Below are positions 12,001-23,403 of a DNA stretch of 64,000 nucleotides, piece by piece. The stretch's first letter is position 1. Each line of letters begins with the position of its first letter. Source of the stretch: Zygnema cylindricum (taxonomy: Eukaryota > Streptophyta > Zygnematophyceae > Zygnematales > Zygnemataceae). The translations under genes and the position numbers were made by a program. The stretch lies in NCBI GenBank assembly GCA_037447655.1, contig JBBHKE010001095.1, positions 1 to 64,000 on the forward strand, read 5' to 3'. The notes beneath the pieces are model-generated. The model worked only from the letters and a program-made list of their open reading frames with translations, had not been told where the DNA came from and did no database searches.

Positions 12001-15000
12001 TCTAGGAAAAAATTACAGACATCCAGAAATTTAATGGTAGTAACTATTTACTATGGAAAGCTAAGATGACCTGTATTTTAAAATATAAGAATTACTAGGG
12101 AATTGTAGCAGGCACTGAACTCAAACCTCCTGAAGCTTTAATGGTAGCAGGTTATGATAGAAGGGAAGAAGAGGCAGCGACGTTAATTTTTCTAGCAGTG
12201 GAAGACAGTCAACTTTTACACATAGTTGAGTTAGAAAAACCTAAAGCTATGTGGGATAAATTAAGGACTGTACATGAGCGTATTAATCTTTCAAATATCA
12301 TGCAATTAAGAAATAAATTGCTGGATTTTAGTATGGAGAGTGGGGATAATATGGAAACTCATATAAATAGACTGAAAAACCTTAAGTTACAGCTAGCCGC
12401 AGTCGGCACAAAACTGAATGATGATGATTTGATCCTTACACTGTTTAGGTCATTACCATCACAGTATACTATGATGATCACGGCTTTAAAAAGTCAACCT
12501 AATGTAGACTTTGATGCAGTATGTCAACATTTCATTCAAGAAGAAGTTGAAATAAAAAGAAATGAGGAAAAAGAGTCAGATTCAGCTCTTTATGTCAAAG
12601 GCAAACAGTCAGTAAAACGCACTGAGTCAGTAACCGCTTGTGCTATATGTGGGAAAACCAATCATCAGACTGCTGATTGTAGATTTAAAAAGAATGAAAC
12701 TAAAAACTTCAAGAAAGATTATTTGTTACAGCTGTGGAAAACCAGGTCATAAGTCTTCTGTTTGTCGTAGTAAAGACAAAAACAGACAAAACAAACCATC
12801 ATTTGCCATGACCATTCAGGATGAGACTAAAAATTTTATCACACAGTCAAATGCTCAGAAAAGTAAATGGATTATAGATTCTGGAGCATCTCATCACATG
12901 TGTAATGTCAAGTCCATCTTTTCTTCTCTCACAGCTTTACAGAATCCTCGACGAATTGTACTGGCAGATGATAAGATTCTAGAGACCAGTATAATAGGCG
13001 AGGTTAAGTTACAGTTATACTGTGATACTGGTAGTCATGAAGGGCATTTAAAAAATGTTTTATACTTACCAGGTTTAAAGCATAACCCTTTTAGTGTTAT
13101 GCATGCTGTGAAGAGTGGACTAAAAATCGAATTTGAGAAAAATAAAAGTGAACGGTGTGAAATCAAAAGTGAGGGGAAGTTAATCGCTCTTGGATATTCG
13201 GAAGGGAATCTTTTTGTTCTACGTTTGGATGATGAAGTTGCACAGATGAATTTCAGCAAAGAAGCGGAGACTTTGGAGCTATGGCATCAACGATTTGGTC
13301 ATCTCGGAGAGCAAAATCTCAAACGACTCATTGAAAAGAAGATGGTCTGAGGACTTGAGGAAGTCAACGCCCAAGACAACCTTAAGTGGTGTGAAGGATG
13401 CGCTCAAGGTAAGCAAAGAAGGCTTCCTTTTCATAAAGATGATGAACCTAAACATAGAAGGAAGCTGGAGCTTATTCATTCTGACTTGAGCGGTCCTCAC
13501 TCCTTAAGTCTTGGAGGTTCTAGATTTTTCATCACATTTACGGATGAGTGCACTAGAAAAGTATGGGTGTATTTTATGAAATCCAAGAGTGAAGCCCTTT
13601 AAAAATTCAGAGAGTTTAAAACCGTGGAAGAAAACCAGGCAGGAGAACGGATCCAAATTTTAAAGTCGGATAATGGGGGAGAATATACCTCCAATGCTTT
13701 TTAGGAAAACTGCAAAACTTAGGGGATACAGCAAGAATTTACAGTAGCTTATAGTCCACAGCAAAACGGAGTATCAGAAAGACTTAATCAAACTTTAGTT
13801 GAAATTGCACGTTGTTTACTACATAGTGCAAAGCTAAGTCAAAACTTATGGGCTGAAGCTATCTTTACTGCAGTTTATTTGAAATATCGTTCTCCTAGTA
13901 CTTCTCTGAAAGATATTATACCTGAAGAAGCTTGGTCAGGCTTTAAACCAAATGCTAAGCACTTTAGAGTTTTTGGAAGCAAAACGTTTGTTCACATCCC
14001 AACACAGAATAGAAAGAAATTTGATAAGAAGAGTTGGACTGGTGTCTTTGTAGGTTATGACATAAATATAGAAAAGCTTACAGAGTTTATGACCTAGTAA
14101 CAAGGAAAGTTCATGTTAGCCGAGATGTGACTATAGATGAAGGAAGGAATGTAATTCAGATGTGACAGGTAGTTTTGATCCTTGGTATGAAGAACCAGAG
14201 ACTGTCACTGTTCCCGTTAACAATCAAGAAAAAATGGAAAGTGGATCTCCACAAACACCAGGTACTCCGAGCAGAGAAGATGAAGTGGAGCTTTCGTCAT
14301 CGACCCCAATTTCCATTCCAGTTCAGACTTTCGTCATCCCCGGTGGAACATCAACCTTTCAACCTTTACCATTGGAGAAGTTACCGGCACCACAACCTTC
14401 GCAAATTACAACCTCTCCGTATCCGATTCAACAATCAAGATTGAAGGTAACCCCTCAAAGAGTTTCTAATCGGATACGTGCTAAACCAAAACGACTTATT
14501 GAAGAAACGGGAGATGTGGGTTTAGCTTATTGTTTTATGGCGGCGAAGGGGGAACCGCAAACCTTTCATGAAGCTTTGGAGAGTTATAATTCTCAAAAAT
14601 GGAAAAAGGTAACAGAATTAGAATATGACTCATTGATCAAAAACAAAACTTGGACCTTAGTGGAACGCCCATTAGAGAAAAACATTGTGGGGTGTAAATG
14701 GGTCGTTAAGATTAAGAAGAAGTCAGATGGGGTCAGTGGAAAGATATAAAGCGAGGTTAAAGGGTATTCTCAAGAAGAGGGGGTTGATTACACTGAGACT
14801 TTCTCACCAGTAGTGAAATTTAATAGTCTCAAAAGTTTAATTGCCTTAGGGGCAGCAGAGGGAATGCAATTGCATCAACTAGATATCAAAACAACATTTC
14901 TTAATGGGGATTTAGAAGAAGAAGTCTACATGGAGCAACCAGAGGGCATGATAGAATCAGGAAAACAACACATGGTGTGTAAACTACACAAATCTATATA

Positions 15001-15122
15001 TGGTCTAAAACAAAGTCCCAGGTGTTGGAACATTAAACTTGACACGAAATGAGAAAAGATGGCTTTGAGAGATGTCACACAGATAGGGCAGTTTACACTA
15101 CTGGGGAAGACAAAAATTTAGT
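12001..15122 (+). pseudogene. Ty1/copia gag-pol, copy 1, broken and 3' truncated
   Basis: Domains run in copia order. They are gag (from about 12027; stop at about 12098), a CCHC zinc knuckle (CAICGKTNHQTADC, about 12640), a second knuckle in the next frame (CYSCGKPGHKSSVC), protease with intact DSG (WIIDSGASHH, about 12868), GAG-pre-integrase (LWHQRFGHLGEQ), the integrase core with its D, D and E landmarks (SDNGGEYTS and NGVSERLNQ), and the RT start (WTLVERPLEKN, FSPVVKF, SIYGLKQSPR). The YVDD catalytic box and RNase H are absent; similarity stops near 15122. Stops interrupt gag and integrase, and two frame changes lie around 14740-14770. It is inactive. Confidence 0.88.
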
Positions 15123-15169
15123 GAATTCTCTATCGATCCATGTGCAACTCAACCCTGTTACTATTTTAT

Positions 15170-15285
15170 TTCATTTTGCGGCCAATACAATATGGGTCTT
15201 AAGGCCATATTGTATGTTTTGCATACAATAGGCATATTGTATGGGCGTACAGTCACCTACTTTTGAACTATGATTTGCACATGTT
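15170..15285. repeat. Remnant of the 31.4-kb MITE family
   Basis: The words CCTACTTTTGAACTATG and ATATGGGTCTTAAGG match, in rearranged and inverted form, the end and interior of the element at 31439-31716. It sits immediately after the break in copia copy 1. Confidence 0.5.
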
Positions 15286-15591
15286 GTAAAATTTCAAAAC
15301 ATTTTCACAAAACGTGAAATACACAAAAAAAAATAATTGCAGCTTGTACGGACATGTTTTCCGTACAGGATCCGCGGAGGGGTCACGAGCAACAGATGCC
15401 ATGAAAACACCTCCTTCCCCTCTCCCTCTTACACTATCTGTTTTATCTCTCACTTTTTGGAGCGATACACGACAATATTGGTATGCAACAAAAGATATTT
15501 GGAAACCGTTCTTTTGATTACCTTTACGCATTTTTGCTTTGCTCTTTTAAATTCTAAAAAAGGAAAAGCATTCTAGTCACATTCATCTCTG

Positions 15592-15898
15592 GTAACAACG
15601 GTAATTGATCGTCGATTGTTTTTGTGTAAGATCGTGAGCCGTTGAGTGATTTGAGTTTTGATTGGCTTTGTCATGTTCCATTTTTTATGTAATGAAAAGA
15701 GATACGTGGTACAATCTTATTTGTTGTATTTCGCATGTTTGTAATGGTATTATAAACGGCTAGACAAATTCGACATCACGCCAAAATGTCGTGTTATCAA
15801 TACCTGTAGAGTAACGTACAGTATCGTACTTATCAATTTCGTGCGTGCGATCCTGTCACAACACGCCACGTTGTCGTGTTTTCAATGTCCGTACACGA
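15592..15898 (+). repeat. Dispersed repeat, about 305 bp (second copy at 49434)
   Basis: Aligns nearly base for base with 49434-49740, about 90% by eye. Landmarks include GATCGTCGATTGTTTTTGTG and CACGCCAAAATGTCGTG. There is no coding frame. Confidence 0.8.
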
Positions 15899-15925
15899 CC
15901 GGAAACGGATTGATACGTGGATTAC

Positions 15926-16035
15926 ATGTAACTCCGACGACAAATTGTGACGCTCCTATTGGTCCGCCTGTACAAAAACAACAGGCCCTTGGCAACCAAA
16001 TGGCAAAGCACAGGGTCGCCCGCGAGTATTATTTA
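15926..16035 (+). repeat. Single-ended copy of the CTGTACAAAAAC-TIR element
   Basis: About 105 bases match 61012-61117 and contain the left terminal repeat of the element at 48737-49169 (CTGTACAAAAACAACAGGCC and GGTCGCCCGCGA). The opposite end is missing. Confidence 0.65.
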
Positions 16036-16100
16036 ATGGCATGTCGAGTGCGAAAAGTTGAAAAAACGAAATCGGGAAACCATGGACGAAACACGTCGAC

Positions 16101-16356
16101 GTTAGCACATGTGAGCTTGACGTCATAACGTCGCAAAACCCTCAACATCTACAATGTCACAAAAAACTAGACCTCTACAAGCGTCGCTCTTTTGTAAACT
16201 TCAAAATTGTCGCGAGTTTTGGAATTGTCTACAACGGTCACAAATTGTGCCCACGTCTACATCCGTCACAAATTAAAGTAACGATTTTGTCATCAAACAT
16301 GGGAACATATTGAAAATCCGTACGGCAAATCTTCACTTAAAAACAAAGTAACAAGA
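16101..16356 (+). repeat. Diverged right part of the CTAAGGGTA-TIR element
   Basis: Matches 17832-18090, the right part of the element at 17163-18110 (CATCTACAAT, TTGTCGCGAGTTTTG, CACGTCTACATC, AAAGTAACAAGACTAA). The segment at about 15335-15460 matches that element's middle (TTTTCCGTACAGG and the ACAGATGCCAT-type block). A third copy was therefore split by insertion of the 15592-16035 repeats. Confidence 0.6.
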
Positions 16357-17139
16357 CTAAGGGTATGGCCCCATGTGGCTAAGTCCAGTTTTTTTTCTGT
16401 CGTTTTCCTTTCAAACTTACCGTCGTACTACTTAGGTTGCGACCTTACGAAGAAATCATAACTTTGTAGAGTACAATTTGCGTCATTCTAAAACTTAGGA
16501 TGTACGAAAAGTTGTCGTCTCTCGATTTTTTGACCCACTGTCATGTCACCTTCAAACTTATCATAAAACACATCGGCAATGTGTTTTAAGCTAAGCAAAT
16601 CCGTTTACGCCAATAGGAAAATATATTCCCACGTGTGAAAAAAATTCAAAAAAAATTGACGACTGAAAAAAATACAAGGCTGTTCTTTTTTGTTTGCATG
16701 CACCTTGTGCGTTTTTTTTTTGCAGGGGTCTCGAGGCTGAAGTGTCATTTCACACAAAGTTGAAAAATCTGCGAAGGTGAAAAATCTGCGATGTCATGGC
16801 GACCGGACAGGAGAGATTTACGCAAAGGCATGTCGTACAGCCAAGGCTGCAAGACTGCATGTCTACGATGTCACGCAATGATATGCGACATACCGAATCG
16901 TTCCAAAAATTACGATGTGTGTTGCAACGCTTCAAAAAGTTTCAAAAAATACGGTGCGGCAAAGATAAATTGTACACGGTGACAGCCGTCACGGGTATTG
17001 TCGACGTATACAATCGTCACAAACTTAAGCAGCAATTCGATTAAACACATAGAGACACCTGAAATCCTGGTCCGCCGGATCCGAGCTAAAATACAAAGTA
17101 AGTTCGCTAAGTTACACTTACATGGGGCCGTACCCTAAG
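16357..17139. mobile_element. TIR element (MITE-like), CTAAGGGTATGGCCCC ends
   Basis: The left end CTAAGGGTATGGCCCCATGT and the reverse complement of the right end, CTTAGGGTACGGCCCCATGT, differ at two of 20 positions. The 783-bp interior holds no credible gene. It shares internal blocks with the neighbouring element. It is a non-autonomous DNA transposon of undetermined superfamily. Confidence 0.6.
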
Positions 17140-17162
17140 TTACGGTTACATGGGAAGACTCC

Positions 17163-18110
17163 CTAAGGGTACTTTCGTATGTGCTAAAGTTACAGTTTTT
17201 TTCTGTCGTTTTCCTCCATAACTTAGAAAAAAACGTAAATGAAATTACCACTGTACATGTTGCTTTACCTTAAAACTTTATATGTACAACAGTTTGTCGT
17301 CTTGCGCGATGTAGTTTGTCATCTAGCACGTTTCGACCCAATTTCGCGTCCCTTCAGGTCATCTTCAAACTTTATATAAAATCACCTCGCGAGGTGATTT
17401 TAAATATAGTAACATGAGGTGAGCGAATAAGTAAATTCTGTCGCACGTGTCAAAAGTTTTTGACAATTTTTGTACGCTTAGTACCAAAAAAAAAACCCAC
17501 TGCGAGTTTGCAGCCTGTGCATGACTTCTTTTCGTGCGTTTTTTTCCGTACAGGGGATGTGGAGGGGGTTTCGACCAACAGACGCCATTTCACAAAAGCG
17601 AAGTCCGTGAAAGCGCTTCTCTCTCTCTCCCTCTCTCACTAGCGCGTCTATCTCACAATTATTGCAATGAAAAAAATCAAAAAAACTATCAAATGAAAGA
17701 TCTATAAAAAAAATTTCTTTTGGCTGCCTTTTAGCTAATTTTGGTGGCAAGTGGAGTGAGAACAGACGAAAAAACAAAAGCGGGAAACAATGGCGGAATG
17801 TTTTGAAATTAATGAAGTCGACGCTACCATAATTTGAGCGTGACGTCAAAATGTCAAAAACCCTAAACATCTACAATGGCACAAGTTGGTAAACGTCTAC
17901 AACCATCTCTATTTTGTAAACATCATCAATTGTCGCGAGTTTTGTACTCATCTACAATCGTCACAAATTACACCCACGTCTACATCGGTCACAATCTTAA
18001 GTTACAATTCATTTCTTTACATAAGAATGTTTTGAAAGTTGTACGGAGAATCTGCGCTATTTTACAAAGTAACAAGACTAAATTTCTGTTACATGCGAAA
18101 GTACCCTAAG
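17163..18110. mobile_element. TIR element (MITE-like), CTAAGGGTACTTTCG ends
   Basis: The left end CTAAGGGTACTTTCGTATGT pairs with a right end whose reverse complement begins CTTAGGGTACTTTCGCATGT. The element is 948 bp, related to the preceding one and arranged in tandem with a 23-base spacer. A CT microsatellite lies inside (17620-17640). No gene. Confidence 0.6.
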
Positions 18111-18529
18111 TTTGTAGAGTACGGTCATGTTCGTAATCTGTACTCTGTCGTTCTCTATGCGTGAAATCGTGTCTGTGCTCCTATGTTGTTATCGGTACAA
18201 CGGAGTGCGGCAAAGTTCTGTGCGGCAGTTAAAACATAAAAGTCGAAGCGTGGAGGTTGTACGACTACATTGTCGGTGCCATCGAATAAAGTCTGGCCGC
18301 TTTTGTACTTTCTTCCTCTTAGCTTTACAATCACATCCGTACGCCTTTAATCGTGTCGGTGTCCGTACATTGTTCGGTGCGACAGTTTCGAAAAGTGCGT
18401 CAAATTGCGTGCGTATTTAACTTTTTTTGTGCGGCGTTTGAAAACGCACCGAAAGCGCACCGTACGGTCTAATTTTCGCACTTTAAAGCTGCGGTCGGCG
18501 CAAATTTCGGCACTGCAGCACAGGAAAAT
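18111..18529. other. No recognisable feature
   Basis: A GC-balanced stretch with many CGTAC/GTACG words typical of the repeats nearby. A 97-codon frame at 18127-18420 has no recognisable motif and no partner, so I do not call it. Confidence 0.4.
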
Positions 18530-18644
18530 ATCTTCTTTCTTTGTTCGGTAATTAAAGCTTACTTTCTCATATAGAGATTTGTTTTCTTTAGCTTCCTGTC
18601 TAGTAATTGATCGATCCTATGGCCACTATTTTTAAATCTCAACA
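18530..18644 (+). mobile_element. 3' remnant of a Ty1/copia LTR (copy 2)
   Basis: Matches the last about 115 bases of the complete LTR at 11345-11988 (TCTCATATAGAGA, GTAATTGATCGATCCTATGG) and ends in AACA before the primer binding site TGGTATCGGAGC at 18645-18656. The upstream 530 bases of the LTR are missing. Confidence 0.8.
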
Positions 18645-18656
18645 TGGTATCGGAGC

Positions 18657-21600
18657 TCTAAGAAAAATTACAGATATCCAGAAATTTAATGGTAGTAGTT
18701 TTTTACTATAGAAAGCTAAGATGACCCGTATTTGTAAATATAAAAATTATAGGGGTATTGTAGCAAACACTAAACTGAAACCTACTGACGCTTTAATGGC
18801 AGCAGGATATGATAGAAGAGAAGAAGAAGATGCGACATTAATTTTTCTAGCAGTGGAATATAGTCAACTCTTACACATAGTTGAGTTAGAAAAACCTAAA
18901 GCTATGTGGGATAAGTTAAAAACTGTACATGAGCGTATTAATCCTTCAAATATCATGCAATTAAAAAATAAATTGCTAGATGCTAGTATGGAGAGTGGGG
19001 ATAATATGGAAACTCATATAAATAGACTGAAAGAGCTTAAATTACAACTAGCCGCAGTCGGCACAAAACTGAATGATGATGATTTGATCCTTACACTGTT
19101 TAGGTCATTACCATCATAGTATGCTATGATGATCACAGCTTTAAAAAGTCAACCTACTGTAGACTTTGATGCAGTATGTCAGCATTTCATTCAAGAAGAA
19201 GTTGAAATCAAAAGAAAAGAGGAAAAAGAGTCAGATTCAGCTCTTTATGTCAAAGGCAAACAGTCAGTAAAACGCACTGAGTCAGTAACCGCTTGTGCTA
19301 TATGTGGGAAAACCAATCATCAGACTGCTGATTGTAGATTTAAAAAGAAAGAAACTAAAAACTTCAAGAAAAAAAATTATTTGTTACATTTGTGCAAAAC
19401 CAGGTCATAAGTCTTCAGTTTGTCGTAGTAAAGACAAAAACAGATAGAAAAAACCAACATTTGCCATGACCATTCAGGATGAGACTAATTTTAAGTTCAC
19501 ACAGTCAAATGCTTAGAAAAGTAAATGGATTATTGATTCTGAAGCATCTCATCATATGTGTAATGACAAGTCCATCTTTTCTTCTTTCACAACATTATAG
19601 AATCCTCGACGAATTGTATTGGCAGATGATAAGTTTCTAAAGACCAGTTTAATAGGCGAGGTTAAGTTACAGTTATATTGTGATACTGGTAGTCATAAAG
19701 GGCATTTAAAAGATGTTTTATACTTACCAGGTTTAAAGCATAACCTTTTTAGTGTTATGCATGCTGTGAAGAGTGGACTAAAAGTAAAATTTGAGGTAAA
19801 GAAAAGTGAACGGTGTGAAATCAAAAGTAAAGGGAAGCTAATCGCTCTTGGATATCCGGAAGGGATTTTTTTTGTTCTACGTTTGGATGATGAAGATGCA
19901 CAAATGAATTTTAGCAAAGAAGCCGAGACTTTGGAGCTATGGCATCAACGTTTTGGTCATCTAGGAGAGCAGAATCTCAAACGACTCATCGAAAAGAAGA
20001 TGGTCCGAGGACTTGAGGACGTCAACGCCAAAGACAACCTTAAGGTGTGTGAACGATGTGCTCAAGGTAAGCAAAGAAGGCTTCCTTTTCATAAAGATGA
20101 TGAACCTAAACATAGAAGGAAGTTGGAGCTTATTCATTCTGACTTCAACGGTCCTCACCCCTTAAGTCCTGAGGTTCTAGATTTTTCATCACATTTACGG
20201 ATGAGTGCACTAGAAAAGTATGGGTGTATTTTATGAAATCCAAGAGTGAAGCCCTTGAGAAATTCAGAGAGTTTAAAACCATGGTAGAAAACCAAGCAAG
20301 ACAACGGATCCAAAATTTAAGATCGGATAATGGGGGAGAATATACCTCTAATGATTTTAAGGAAAATTGCAAAACTTGGGGGATGCAGCAAGAATTTACA
20401 GTAGCTTATAGTCCACAGCAAAACAGAGTGTCAAAAAGACTTAATCGAACTTCAGTTGAAATTGCACGTTGTTTAGTACATAGTGCAAAACTAAGTCAAA
20501 ATTTATGGGCTGAAGCTATCCTTACTGCAGTTTATTTGAAAAATCGTTCTCCTAGTACTTCTCTGAAATATATTACACCTAAAGAAGCTTGGTCAGGTTT
20601 TAAACCAAATGTTAAGCACTTTAGAGTTTTTGGAAGCAAAACCTTTGTTCACATCTTAACACAGAATAGAAAGAATTTTGATTAGAAGAGTTGGACTGGT
20701 GTCTTTGTAGGTTATGACATAAATAGAAAAGCTTAAAGAATTTATGACCCAGTTACAAGGAAAGTTCATGTTAGCCAAGATGTGACTATAGATGAAGGGA
20801 AGGAATGTAATTCAGATGTGACAGGTATGTTTGATCTTTGGTATGAAGAACCAGAGACTGTCATTGTTCCCGTTAACAATTAAGAAGAATTGGAAAGTGG
20901 ATCTCCACAAACACCAGGTACTCCGAGCAGAGAAGATGAAGTGGAGCCTTCGTCATCGACCCCATTTTCCATTCCAGCTCAGACTTCCGTCATCCCCGGT
21001 GGAACATCAACCTATCAACCTTTACCAGTGGAGAAGTTACCGGCACCACAACCTTCGCAAATTACAACCTCTCCGAATCCGATTAAACAATCAAGTTTGA
21101 AGGTAACCCCTCAAAGAGTTTCTAATCGGATACGTGCTAAACCAAAACAACTTATTGAAGAAACGGGAGATGTGGGTTTAGCTTATTGTTTTATGGCGGC
21201 AGAGGGGGAACCGCAAACCTTTCATGAAGCTTTGGAGAGTTATAATTCTCAAAAATGGAAAAAGGTAACAGAATTAGAATATGACTCATTGATCAAAAAC
21301 AAAACTTGGACCTTAGTGGAACGCCCATTAGAGAAAAACATTGTGGGGTGTAAATGGGTCGTTAAGATTAAGAAGAAGTCAGATGGGGTCAGTGGAAAGA
21401 TATAAAGCGAGGTTAAAGGGTATTCTCAAGAAGAGGGGGTTGATTACACTGAGACTTTCTCACCAGTAGTGAAATTTAATAGTCTCAAAAGTTTAATTGC
21501 CTTAGGGGCAGCAGAGGGAATGCAATTGCATCAACTAGATATCAAAACAACATTTCTTAATGGGGATTTAGAAGAAGAAGTCTACATGGAGCAACCAGAG

Positions 21601-21701
21601 GGCATGATAGAATCAGGAAAACAACACATGGTGTGTAAACTACACAAATCTATATATGGTCTAAAACAAAGTCCTAGGTGTTGGAACATTAAACTTGACA
21701 C
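18657..21701 (+). pseudogene. Ty1/copia gag-pol, copy 2, broken and 3' truncated
   Basis: Same domain order as copy 1: gag, zinc knuckles CAICGKTNHQTADC and CYICAKPGHKSSVC, protease, pre-integrase LWHQRFGHLGEQ, integrase, RT to SIYGLKQSPRCWN. Private lesions include a stop in gag (about 19120), stops near 19445, 19515 and 19600, and loss of the protease glycine (DSG reads DSE, about 19535), which would abolish catalysis. Divergence from copy 1 is several percent over most of the length. The last about 480 bases differ at only one position, however, and both copies share the same frame changes near the RT start. Similarity ends abruptly at 21701, about 75 bases before the break in copy 1. Confidence 0.88.
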
Positions 21702-21931
21702 CGAAAAATCAGTCGATCCCATTAATTCCCCTCCCTTCTCATCGATGTTTGACCTCCTTTCATCCAAATAATAAAAGAAAAGGGGGACAAAAAAAAAGAT
21801 AGTAAAACATAGGAGGGAAAAGAAAAGAGAGGAGGAGGAAGAAGTTTAGAGGAAATAAATAGAGGAGAGAGTCTGAGTCCTCTTTCCCTGCACCCTTCTA
21901 GGGGGAGGTCGTTGTCATATAAAAAAAGGCA

Positions 21932-22375
21932 GTATAAGCAAATAAATACAACAAAATATAATAAAAGAAAAAGAATTGTAACCATTTTAGTTTTTCATTG
22001 TTTACAGTTTTTGATATCATTCCACTTTCCCCCTTCCTCCTTTTGGCTCTCAACCCTCCCTCCCTCCCTCCCAACTACTTCCCACCCCCCACTTTGTTTG
22101 CCTCCCTCCACCCCCTTCCTTTTGGGGTGGTCGGAGCAGGTATTTGGACATTTTTTTTTGCTGTTTTTTTTTTTGGGGGCTGTCATCTGAAAAACGGTTT
22201 TATAAGCAAATAAACGTAACAAAAGAACAGGAACGAAAAAGAACCGTAACCTTTCTAGTTTTTCGTTCTTTTGTTGTTTATGATTTTATCTCACTTCCCC
22301 CCTCCCCCCACTTTGTTTGCCTCCCTCCACTCCCCCTTCCTTTTGGAGGACGAAGCAGGTATTCAAATGATTGTT
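21932..22375 (+). repeat. Tandem duplication, unit about 250 bp
   Basis: Two units (about 21932-22160 and 22198-22375) share, in order, TATAAGCAAATAAA, a GAAAAAGAA block, CCACTTTGTTTGCCTCCC and a GAGCAGGTATT-type end. They are pyrimidine-rich and non-coding. Confidence 0.7.
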
Positions 22376-23403
22376 TTTTTTGGGGGGGGGCTGTTTTCCT
22401 GTGGAAGATACTTAGGAGAGGGCTGTATTCCAGATTGAATGTGACAGGCATCGAAACTTTTTTTTACAAACCTTTTCAAAGAATAAAAAGACTGAAAAAT
22501 GTTAACTGATTGATTTGATTTTGACATCAATGCCAAATCTTTCGAAATTCTCCTTTTTTGTGGATTAAAAATGCGTAAAGGTTCATGTTTTCATAAACAA
22601 AACGAAATTGCCTCGGTATTGTACAGCATAAAATGTTCGATTGTTTTACGATTTCTAGTGATGAATAGTGTTGGCATAGCCAAAAAAGATATCAATCTGT
22701 TAGAAATTGATAGGGCTACTCCCACAAAAGTACTTTGATCCCTTATTCAAACCAACCGCAAAACACACACAAAAAAAACAAGGATCTCTGCCCTTATCTT
22801 TAATATATCCCTTCTCTCTCGTCTTTCCCTTCTCCCCTTTTGTTTTAAATACAGCATAGATAAAATAATATTCGTCTGTCCCCACTTTACACATTAACTA
22901 TGGTTGCAATTTCAACAAAAATGTAAGAATACAGAGACTGGCGCCTATACATCACTAATGTTCTAGAATGTTGCGTGGAAATACTGTAGATTTATGTTAA
23001 GAACTACATCACAGGAGAACTACAATAAATAAGATAATCCTAGTCTCAACCTATGTAAACCTATGGAATCAAGGCATTTATTTGTACCCTTTGCCTATAT
23101 AAACGTATGTTACAAGTGTGCTTCTCCACCTTTTGCCTATAGAGACATATATAACAAATGTACTTTTACCATTCAAGCATTCAAGTTATTAACATTTTTT
23201 GGAAAGTGTTGAAGGGAGGGCAATAAAGGTACTAAATGTACTTGTTGTTCAAATGGTCGCCGAAAGGCTCCTAGTCAGGCCACAAGTCTTTCGAACGAGC
23301 ACTGGCAAAAACCGTTTTAAACAATTGTTTCACTGAAAACTAATGATAACAACCACCTACATTAGAGTAACCGTCGGTCTTATACACCTCAAACCTCGGC
23401 TAT
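22376..23403. other. No gene seen; 3' flank of the kinase gene
   Basis: No splice-bounded coding sequence or conserved motif is visible. AT-rich sequence typical of the intergenic DNA in this window. Confidence 0.45.

Noticed and set aside
17870-17880. CCCTAAA telomere-like word
   Set aside because: A single copy, not an array; no interstitial telomere here.
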